A stretch of DNA of 5,357 bases from Gammaproteobacteria bacterium. GTDB taxonomy: Bacteria > Pseudomonadota > Gammaproteobacteria > SZUA-229. The notes beneath the pieces were generated by a model. It worked only from the letters and a program-made list of their open reading frames with translations. It had not been told where the DNA came from and did not search any database. Shown here one piece after another: positions 1 through 5,357 of this stretch; the stretch's first letter is position 1, and each line of letters starts with the position of its first letter. The stretch covers positions 1 through 5,357 of the forward strand of contig JACPVK010000429.1 in assembly GCA_016191795.1 (NCBI GenBank), in the 5' to 3' direction. A program made the position numbers and the translations under genes.

Positions 1-242
1 CGGTAAATCCCAGACTTTGATTAATGAGTCGCGTTGCATAAGTCTTCTCCTGTTTGTTGGAGAAAGCCTAACAAGTCAATATGAAATCAAGCTGAAAAAA
101 CCAGTGCAGGAAGGATTTGTTCGGAAAATTTTAGAAATGTATGGTTGGGTGACGGTTTGTGCTTTGCCAGGATTGCGCAACAGGCGTAGCAAGATTGATT
201 GTGCCGGTGGCAAACAATATTTGTATGGCAGTATATATGCAG
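1..242. other. Non-coding or unassigned AT-rich spacer
   Basis: I see no supported gene here. A plus-strand open frame (17-310) and a minus-strand one (76-321) cross this stretch, but both run into the repeat at 243-313 and take their most protein-like words (VIPAKAGIH, SGESRNPDF) from it, which is a well-known false-ORF signature. Neither has a recognisable domain. The only local structure I noted is a 6-bp stem (TTCTCC at 45-50, GGAGAA at 59-64) with an 8-base loop. It is not followed by a T-run on either strand, so it is not a convincing terminator. The stretch could be the distal flank of a neighbouring gene that lies outside the window. Confidence 0.5.
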
Positions 243-313
243 TCGTCATCCCGGCGAAAGCCGGGATCCATGATGTACTGAAATCTGGATTCCGGCTTTC
301 GCCGGAATGACGA
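243..313. repeat. Paired REP/MITE-like inverted repeat
   Basis: Two 28-base arms (243-270 and 286-313) are inverted copies of each other with 26 of 28 positions matching, separated by a 15-base spacer. Each arm is itself a perfect 8-bp hairpin with a 4-base loop: ATCCCGGC (248-255), GAAA, GCCGGGAT (260-267), and ATTCCGGC (289-296), TTTC, GCCGGAAT (301-308). The two mismatches between arms sit opposite each other in the hairpin, so both stems stay fully paired. This is the layout of REP-doublet or small MITE-type elements scattered between genes in many proteobacteria. It lies about 90 bases beyond the putA stop codon, where such elements can protect mRNA 3' ends or slow transcription. No transposase is encoded here, so any mobility would have to be supplied in trans. 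Confidence 0.85.
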
Positions 314-346
314 GTTTCCATTATTTGTTTATAAAGATTGTATATT

Positions 347-366
347 GGCAGAATATGGTTTCTGCC
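347..366. other. Small hairpin downstream of putA, weak terminator candidate
   Basis: GGCAGAA (347-353) and TTCTGCC (360-366) form a perfect 7-bp stem around a 6-base loop, 38 bases past the putA stop codon. On the minus strand the bases after the stem are AATATACAATC rather than a T-run, while a six-T run (minus strand) lies before it at about 379-385. It therefore does not meet the usual intrinsic-terminator pattern. It may help end or stabilise the putA transcript together with the repeat at 243-313, but this is a weak inference. Confidence 0.25.
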
Positions 367-403
367 GTGTTAATAGCTTAAAAAAGTCAGACAATATATA
401 AAA

Positions 404-3334
404 CTAGTCATCAACCCTGGGAGCAAATCCCCTGCGCAACGTATTTTCCGTCACGCAATACGCATCCATAAACTGCGATAAATAATCTTCACCACCGGCC
501 TTGCTGCCAATGCCGCTCATTTTGAAACCACCAAAGGGCTGACGTGATACCTGGGCGCCGGTGATTTTTCGATTTAAATATAAATTACCAACACGGAATT
601 CGTTACGCGCCCGTTCAAGGTGCGACGGTTGACGCGAATAAACGCCACCGGTCAAGGCATAACGGGTGTTGTTGGCCAGTTCCAGTGCATGGGTAAAATC
701 ATCAGCCTTGAGTACAGCGAGCACAGGGCCGAAAATTTCTTCCTGGGCCAGCGGGCTTTGTGGGTCAACGTGAGCAAAGATGGCGGGTTTAATAAAGTAA
801 CCTTTGCCAAGATTGCCGCTGTCATCAAACTGAATCAGTTCACCTGCGTGTTTTCCCTGGGCAATGGCCTGCAAAATGGTGGAGTAGGCATCTTCGTCAA
901 TAACCGGACCTAAAAAAGTGCCGGGTTGTTCGGGCGAGCCGATCCTGAGGCTGCGAGCTGCGGCGCATAAACGTTCAACAAAACGGTCGTGATTTTTTCC
1001 CACTGCTATGACGCGTGAGGCGGCGCTGCATTTTTGGCCCTGATAGCCAAAGGCGGAATGAATCGTACCCATCACGGCATCGTCCAGGTCGGCATCGCTG
1101 TCAATGATTAACGTATTCTTTCCGCCCATTTCAGCAATCACACGTTTGATATGATTTTGTCCGGGTTGTAACTGGCCGCCAATTTGTATCAGCCGTGTGC
1201 CTACCGATTGCGAGCCGGTGAAGGCAATGACACTGATTTCTGCCTTGCGTGCCAGATGCTCACCAATTTTTTGACCGGAGCCGGGTATGAAATTAACAAC
1301 ACCTGGCGGTAATCCGGATTCAATCATGAGATGCATAAATTTTGCGGCAATCACCGGTGTTAACGAGGCCGGTTTGAGTATGGCGGTGTTGCCGGTGACT
1401 ATGGTTGCTGCCAGCATGCCGGTGAGTATTGCCAGCGGAAAATTCCACGGTGGAATAACCAGGCCAACACCGCGGCCGCGATAATAATACTGGTTATGTT
1501 CACCGCTTAATTCGTTGATGTGTGCGGCGGATAATTTTTCGGCCTGGCTGGCATAGTAATGTAAAAAATCGATGGCTTCGCAAACTTCACCGTCGGCTTC
1601 GCGCCAGGTTTTGCCGGCTTCGAGTATCAGCCAGGCTGCAAACTCCATGCGCTGTTTATGCAGATTGTGGGCAACGCAGCGTAAATAATCGGCGCGCGAT
1701 CGGGCGCTGCTGTTGTTCCATGCCGGGAATGCTTCCAGCGCGGCTTCCAGTGCAATATCCGCCTGCGCAGCAGAGGCGCTGGCGACTAACCCAATGAGTT
1801 CATCGGGTTTTGCCGGGTTGCGCGATTCAATCATGTCATCGCCCGCTATTTGCAGATTATTGATGACAAGCGGATAACCTTCGCCCAGATGTTTGCGCAC
1901 ACGTTTGATGGCAGCGCTAAAATCCCGGCGCTCATTGTGTGCGGTAAAACGTAAGGGAGCCTGATTGCGAAATTTTCTGGATGTGTCCAGTGTGATGTCT
2001 GTTTTGGCAGATTTGGGTGCTGTGAAATCCAGTGCTGGTTTTGTTGTTGATAATCCGGTATCGAGCAGGCTCTGGCCTGAAGAGTTTTCCAGCAGGCGTC
2101 GTACCAGATAGGCCATGCCCGGCAGGGTTTCGCCGTAGGGGACATAAACCCGTAACCGGAAATTCATTTTGACCAGGGCGCGTTTAAGGTGATCCGCCAT
2201 GCCGTATAGCATTTGAAATTCAAACTGATCATTTTTAATGCCGAAATGCTCAGCCAGTGCTATGGCGTATGCAATGCTGCGTGGATTATGTCCAGCAACG
2301 GCGGTTTCGATGTGCGGATAATTTTCGAACAGTATATGCAAACATTTTTCGTAATGTATGTCGGTATCAGACTTGTTTTGCCATACCGGGCATGGCCAGT
2401 TATGCTGGCGCGCAATCACGGTTTCGTAATCCCAGTAGGCGCCGCGAACCAGTCGCACTGTTATCGGTGTGCCGCGTTTTTTTACCCAGGTAATCAGTGA
2501 CTGCAAATCGTCTTTGGTATCGTGTAAATAGGCTTGCAGGGCTATGCCCGCATCGGGCCAGTGCAGGAATTCTTCTTCTATCAAAATATCGCGAAAACAT
2601 TGCAGCACGATATGTTTGAAATCGTATTGCTCCATGTCGAGCGTGACAAAGGCGCCGCGCTGTTTCGCCAGTTGCAATATGGGACGCAGTTTTGCATTCA
2701 CTGCCTTAACGCTACCGGTTAAATCTGCAGCCGTGATTTGTGAATAAAGTGACGAGAGTTTGATGGAGATGTTCATGCGCGGCGAAACACGAGTGTTTTG
2801 CCGGTCGAGTAAATCCTGTTGTTGCCAGTGTCGAAGCGGTTCAGTCAGTTGTTCCAGAATGTTCAGGTATTCTTGTTGATAGGCGTCGGCCTCGGTTTCG
2901 CTGAGGCTGGCTTCTCCGAGTAAGTCCAGCGAAAAATTCATGCCTTGCTGGCGTAACTTGCTGACGGTTGCGAGTGCCTGGTGTAATCGACTGCCGCCCA
3001 TGAAGCGTCGCGCCAGCCCGCGCAGGGCGTAACGTACAGTGGGTGCGGCTATATGTGTTGCCCAGGGCGTGTCGGCATGCTGTAAACCCCAGGCTGCAAA
3101 TTGAGGTAACTCGATCTGGCTAAAATATTCCTGTAAATGTTGTGCCAGTTGTTTGTTGTCATCGAGTGCAGGCAGGGCATCTATGAAACGCAATGCCTGA
3201 ATACGAAATGTTTCGTCGCTAATAATGCGCGCCAGTAATTCATCCAGCCAGCTGTCGGATTTATGGTGATTAATGTGGGTAGAGAGTTGTTGGCCAATCG
3301 TGGTGATGCGATCTTCAATAGACATGGCAATCAT
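404..3334 (-). CDS. putA: Bifunctional proline dehydrogenase / L-glutamate gamma-semialdehyde (P5C) dehydrogenase
   Basis: This enzyme oxidises L-proline to P5C with FAD, passing electrons to the quinone pool, and then oxidises glutamate semialdehyde to glutamate with NAD+. The PRODH barrel covers roughly residues 100-430. Visible are IKLSS (191-195), LDMEQ (232-236), LQAY (266-269), VRLVRGAYWD (293-302), FEFQMLYGM (371-379), Tyr397 and the substrate-carboxylate arginine pair Arg412-Arg413. The ALDH half covers about 480-970, with PPWNFP (Asn631), Lys654, FTGS (705-708), general-base Glu735 in AEMGG, catalytic Cys769 in GQKCSAASR, EEIFGP (865-870) and PFGGFKMSG (933-941). At 976 residues it is the short PutA type, without the N-terminal ribbon-helix-helix DNA-binding domain of the ~1320-residue E. 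coli protein and without the extra C-terminal domain. VPYGETLPGMAYLVRRLLEN-type wording recalls the Geobacter-like short PutAs. The first ATG is chosen because AGGAG lies 6 bases upstream; the Met at residue 4 would be too far from it. All key catalytic residues are present. Confidence 0.96.
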   Translation of the reverse strand: MIAMSIEDRITTIGQQLSTHINHHKSDSWLDELLARIISDETFRIQALRFIDALPALDDNKQLAQHLQEYFSQIELPQFAAWGLQHADTPWATHIAAPTVRYALRGLARRFMGGSRLHQALATVSKLRQQGMNFSLDLLGEASLSETEADAYQQEYLNILEQLTEPLRHWQQQDLLDRQNTRVSPRMNISIKLSSLYSQITAADLTGSVKAVNAKLRPILQLAKQRGAFVTLDMEQYDFKHIVLQCFRDILIEEEFLHWPDAGIALQAYLHDTKDDLQSLITWVKKRGTPITVRLVRGAYWDYETVIARQHNWPCPVWQNKSDTDIHYEKCLHILFENYPHIETAVAGHNPRSIAYAIALAEHFGIKNDQFEFQMLYGMADHLKRALVKMNFRLRVYVPYGETLPGMAYLVRRLLENSSGQSLLDTGLSTTKPALDFTAPKSAKTDITLDTSRKFRNQAPLRFTAHNERRDFSAAIKRVRKHLGEGYPLVINNLQIAGDDMIESRNPAKPDELIGLVASASAAQADIALEAALEAFPAWNNSSARSRADYLRCVAHNLHKQRMEFAAWLILEAGKTWREADGEVCEAIDFLHYYASQAEKLSAAHINELSGEHNQYYYRGRGVGLVIPPWNFPLAILTGMLAATIVTGNTAILKPASLTPVIAAKFMHLMIESGLPPGVVNFIPGSGQKIGEHLARKAEISVIAFTGSQSVGTRLIQIGGQLQPGQNHIKRVIAEMGGKNTLIIDSDADLDDAVMGTIHSAFGYQGQKCSAASRVIAVGKNHDRFVERLCAAARSLRIGSPEQPGTFLGPVIDEDAYSTILQAIAQGKHAGELIQFDDSGNLGKGYFIKPAIFAHVDPQSPLAQEEIFGPVLAVLKADDFTHALELANNTRYALTGGVYSRQPSHLERARNEFRVGNLYLNRKITGAQVSRQPFGGFKMSGIGSKAGGEDYLSQFMDAYCVTENTLRRGFAPRVDD

Positions 3335-3340
3335 CCGCTG

Positions 3341-3345
3341 CTCCT
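3341..3345 (-). promoter_or_regulatory. Ribosome-binding site of putA
   Basis: The minus strand reads AGGAG here, with 6 bases to the ATG at 3334. It is the strongest Shine-Dalgarno match in the window and decides the start in favour of MIAMSIED rather than the ATG three codons further on. Confidence 0.8.
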
Positions 3346-3402
3346 GTTAACGCTCGAGCTGTATGTTGAGGCTAGAGTGATTGATGTTGTGACAGGTGAT
3401 TG

Positions 3403-3687
3403 CTACTCAATAAATTCCAGGCCTATGCCATCGGGTTCGTGACGTACCACCAAGGCACGGTTAACAGGTGGTTCTTCACCATCACCGAGCTGATTTTTTA
3501 AACGGACAGTGACGTCTGTGCCGACAGCCGGTAGCTGGAGCCCATCAACCACCAGAAACAGTCCGCCGTCGCTGATGTTTTTGGTGCGTACCTGTATCGT
3601 TTCCTGGCCCGGCAGGGTGAGGTCGATTTCAACGACCAGGCCGATACGCAAGTGGCGACGCAGCTCGCTGCTGGAGAGTTTGCTCAT
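3403..3687 (-). CDS. Single-domain PilZ protein, likely c-di-GMP receptor
   Basis: This 94-residue cytosolic protein is essentially one PilZ domain. It carries the two parts of the c-di-GMP-binding signature: the arginine motif RRHLR (Arg10 to Arg14, fitting RxxxR) and NISDGG (Asn37, Ser39, Gly42, fitting D/NxSxxG). It ends with the usual GIGLEF strand (87-92). No signal peptide, membrane segment or output domain is present, so it would act by binding a partner when c-di-GMP rises. The ATG at 3687 is the first available start because an in-frame TGA lies four codons upstream; the ribosome-binding site is weak (GAAG, 7 bases before the ATG). It sits 48 bases after the DUF302 gene and 68 bases before putA, on the same strand. 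Family membership is clear; the partner and the process controlled are unknown. Confidence 0.9.
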   Translation of the reverse strand: MSKLSSSELRRHLRIGLVVEIDLTLPGQETIQVRTKNISDGGLFLVVDGLQLPAVGTDVTVRLKNQLGDGEEPPVNRALVVRHEPDGIGLEFIE

Positions 3688-3735
3688 AGAGGGACTTCAG
3701 TATGCTTGTGATAGACGACATTCTGAATATAGCTA

Positions 3736-4188
3736 TCAATCCGAATTTTGCACGCTCTGGAAGATCTGCTGCATATCATCATGCCAGTGTCGGAAAATTT
3801 TGCCGAGGCCGGCATCCGGGTAAAAGTCGGTAAGGATTAGCGGATTGGAGGCCACCAGAATGGTTTCATCGGCTTCGGCAAAAATGGCGATTTGCAAAGG
3901 TAAATAGGGCACCAGTTCCGGGTGTTGTTCTGTCAGCGCATGCAATTCATCGACTTTGGCAAAAAATACCACACGGTAAAGATCGGTTTTAAATCCCATG
4001 GTGGTAAGGCCTTTATCGACATGTTGCACCCTGGATACGGTGTATCCCTGTTTGCTGATAGCCTCCTGTAGCATGGCCATGGTTTCGGGAAAAGGCTGCG
4101 CTGAACGTAACATGAAAAGTTGCTGATCCGCGTCCGCCGTGATGCCATACATTAACAACAGGCTGAATATTAATGCGCGCCATTTCAT
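3736..4188 (-). CDS. Secreted DUF302-family protein
   Basis: This 150-residue protein begins with a likely Sec signal peptide (MKWRALIFSLLLMYGITADA, cleavage probably near residue 20), so it is expected in the periplasm. Residues ~35-120 match the DUF302 fold: the ETMAMLQEAISKQGYTV helix, then the strand VVFFA (73-77), PYLPLQIAIF (94-103) and VASNPLIL (112-119). DUF302 has no settled biochemical function. The domain aligns without gaps over about 30 residues with the C-terminal domain of the upstream cytochrome (VYFCNF with VFFAKV, FLPCRV with YLPLQI), so the two are paralogues. This copy has no cysteine at all. Its ATG overlaps the cytochrome's TGA in ATGA (4185-4188), with GGAAG 10 bases upstream, which points to translational coupling. 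The protein probably works with the cytochrome, but this is inference. Confidence 0.88.
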   Translation of the reverse strand: MKWRALIFSLLLMYGITADADQQLFMLRSAQPFPETMAMLQEAISKQGYTVSRVQHVDKGLTTMGFKTDLYRVVFFAKVDELHALTEQHPELVPYLPLQIAIFAEADETILVASNPLILTDFYPDAGLGKIFRHWHDDMQQIFQSVQNSD

Positions 4189-5213
4189 AATGTGGCTTCT
4201 TCCAGTATGGACGTGTAGAGCTTGTGCATTTCTTCGCAGGCCTGATCCAGTTCGTTGTTATTGAATATATGGCTCAGGCGTTTGGGGTTGATGCTCATCA
4301 CTTTGACTTTGCCATCTGCAGTTTTGATTACAGTGACACGGCAGGGTAGAAATAATCCGACACGCGGGTCGATAGCCAGTGCGTCATAAAGGAATTTAAA
4401 GTTGCAAAAATACACCATCATATGGCTTCTGGTTTCCTTGCCATCTTCAACCAGGCCGCTATCAAGTGCCTGGTCTCGAATCAGGCGAAAATTCATGCCC
4501 ACAGCGGCGGCTTTGACCTTGGCTATGGTTTCGTCATAGTTGTAAGGCGAATCGGCCACCAGAATAGCTGGCTCGTGACTGATGTCGGCCAGCGGTGCTG
4601 GTTTCAGGCTGCGTATATAACTGACGATATCGTTAATTTGCGTTGGTGTTACACCGAGTAATTTAGCCGCGGGCATAGGTGTGTTGCTGCGACCATGCGC
4701 TATCACACTATGAATCATGGCATCACTGGCCGATGCCAGAAAACCGCTATTGTTTAGTGCCGGGGGTACGATGGGTAAGTCATGCGGGCGTGAAAACATC
4801 ACACCGGTGCCCCGGCCGCCTACGCCATTGGCGCCATGGCAGCTGCTGCAATGCTGATCAAACAGTTTTTTGCCGGTGATGGCATTGCCTGCCACGGCCG
4901 TGTCCTGGTAAACCGGGGGTTTGATGGTCGGCTGCCAGCTGCGGATATACCCGATAATGGCCTGGATATCGGCGTCTGAAAGCTGACTGAAAGGCGGCAT
5001 GATGCGCCCTGGCCGGCCATGGCGTATGGTGCGCGCCAGATAATCATCCGACGCCTGCGCCTGAAAGGCCGCCAGCGCCAGCGGTATGCCCACACCACCC
5101 TGGCCATCCAGGCCGTGGCAGGCGGCACAGTGGTTCTGGTACAGGGCATGGCCGTCGGCGGCTAACAGGGCCGGTGACAGCAACAGCAGGGCTATGAAAA
5201 TGGCTGGGCGCAT
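4185..5213 (-). CDS. Periplasmic diheme cytochrome c with C-terminal DUF302 domain
   Basis: The 342-residue product starts with a signal peptide (MRPAIFIALLLLSPALLA, cleavage near residue 18-19). Two class I cytochrome c domains follow. The first (about 20-95) has heme motif CAACH at 29-33 and a candidate axial Met72 in RIMPPF. The second (about 107-205) has CSSCH at 122-126 and a candidate axial Met180 in TPMPA. Residues ~225-310 form a DUF302 domain, and the tail runs to LEEATL. That domain has three cysteines: Cys270 (YFCNF), Cys291 (FLPCR) and Cys326 (QACEEM). No transmembrane anchor is seen after the signal peptide, so it should be a soluble periplasmic electron carrier or oxidoreductase. 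Electron donor and acceptor are unknown. I prefer the ATG at 5213 over the in-frame GTG at 5222, since the ATG gives a compact signal peptide and has GTGGA just upstream. The gene starts 14 bases after the preceding frame's stop and overlaps the next gene by 4 bases. Confidence 0.93.
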   Translation of the reverse strand: MRPAIFIALLLLSPALLAADGHALYQNHCAACHGLDGQGGVGIPLALAAFQAQASDDYLARTIRHGRPGRIMPPFSQLSDADIQAIIGYIRSWQPTIKPPVYQDTAVAGNAITGKKLFDQHCSSCHGANGVGGRGTGVMFSRPHDLPIVPPALNNSGFLASASDAMIHSVIAHGRSNTPMPAAKLLGVTPTQINDIVSYIRSLKPAPLADISHEPAILVADSPYNYDETIAKVKAAAVGMNFRLIRDQALDSGLVEDGKETRSHMMVYFCNFKFLYDALAIDPRVGLFLPCRVTVIKTADGKVKVMSINPKRLSHIFNNNELDQACEEMHKLYTSILEEATL

Positions 5214-5227
5214 AATATCCACTTGGA

Positions 5228-5357
5228 TTAATAGTGCTGGAAGTTTAGCAGTGACTGGGGAATGTGGTGGTTGATCCAGGTAAAGTTGGGGGCGATCAGA
5301 TAAACGTATTGCTCGTTACAGCGCACTGCATTGGAGTGCAAATGTCTACACAGCTGC
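5228..5357 (-). CDS. 3' end of an unrecognised gene, cut by the window edge
   Basis: On the minus strand a frame is open from the window edge (first complete codon at 5356) through 42 codons to a TAA at 5228-5230. Its end reads APNFTWINHHIPQSLLNFQ then HY. By hand count, GC is about 50% at first, 29% at second and 67% at third codon positions, which is the pattern of real coding sequence. The stop is 14 bases before the cytochrome ATG, typical operon spacing. I do not recognise the family from this fragment, and 42 open codons can occur by chance, so confidence is moderate. If it is real, the promoter of the whole gene cluster must lie outside the window. Confidence 0.5.
   Translation of the reverse strand, partial: QLCRHLHSNAVRCNEQYVYLIAPNFTWINHHIPQSLLNFQHY

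Noticed and set aside
66..150. Possible integron attC site: GCCTAAC (66-72) and GTTGGGT (144-150) fit the outer-box consensus at a plausible spacing
   Set aside because: The two boxes are not good complements of each other, I could not find the inner inverted boxes, and there is no integrase or cassette context. Such 7-mer matches are expected by chance.
17..310. 97-codon plus-strand open frame at the left end
   Set aside because: Its last ~25 codons are the translation of the inverted repeat (VIPAKAGIH), there is no recognisable domain, and the frame ends inside the repeat. It is most likely a spurious ORF.
76..321. 81-codon minus-strand open frame over the repeat
   Set aside because: Its N-terminal part is again repeat-derived (SGESRNPDF, WIPAFAGMT) and the rest resembles no protein that I recognise.
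1846..2145. 99-codon minus-strand frame inside putA, and similar plus-strand frames within putA
   Set aside because: These are out-of-frame shadows of a well-conserved gene whose own frame carries all the catalytic motifs.
3509..3823. 104-codon plus-strand frame antisense to PilZ and the end of the DUF302 gene
   Set aside because: It has no recognisable domain and runs antisense across two well-supported genes, so it is treated as a shadow.
4820..5149. 109-codon minus-strand frame inside the cytochrome gene
   Set aside because: It is an out-of-frame, Arg/Trp-rich shadow of the cytochrome coding sequence, typical of overlapping-frame artefacts.

Overview
The window looks like ordinary chromosomal DNA from a proteobacterium. 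The best guess is a gammaproteobacterium with a respiratory, possibly sulfur- or metal-oxidising lifestyle. This rests on the protein families (diheme c-type cytochrome joined to DUF302, a stand-alone DUF302 protein, PilZ, short PutA) and on a paired GTCATCCCGGCGAAAGCC-type repeat of a kind common in proteobacterial genomes. The species cannot be named from the sequence.

All supported genes lie on the minus strand, so they read from right to left. In transcription order they are: (1) the last ~42 codons of an unrecognised gene entering from the right edge (5228-5357); (2) a periplasmic diheme cytochrome c with a C-terminal DUF302 domain (4185-5213); (3) a secreted stand-alone DUF302 protein (3736-4188) that overlaps the previous gene by 4 bases (ATGA); (4) a single-domain PilZ protein with intact c-di-GMP-binding motifs (3403-3687); (5) a 976-residue bifunctional proline dehydrogenase / P5C dehydrogenase, PutA (404-3334), with a strong AGGAG ribosome-binding site. 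Gaps are 14, -4, 48 and 68 bases, and no convincing promoter is visible in them, so a single transcriptional unit starting outside the window is plausible but unproven.

The left ~400 bases hold no convincing gene. They contain an AT-rich spacer with a small hairpin, then a REP/MITE-like element made of two inverted hairpin modules (243-313), then a further stretch with no recognisable content.

Functionally the window falls into two parts. PutA oxidises proline to glutamate and passes electrons from FAD to the quinone pool. The cytochrome and DUF302 pair is periplasmic, and its electron donor and acceptor are unknown. PilZ sits between them and could be a c-di-GMP-responsive adaptor. Nothing in the sequence proves that these parts work together. 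The most interesting item is the cytochrome-DUF302 fusion followed by a free DUF302 paralogue that lacks the fused domain's cysteines.
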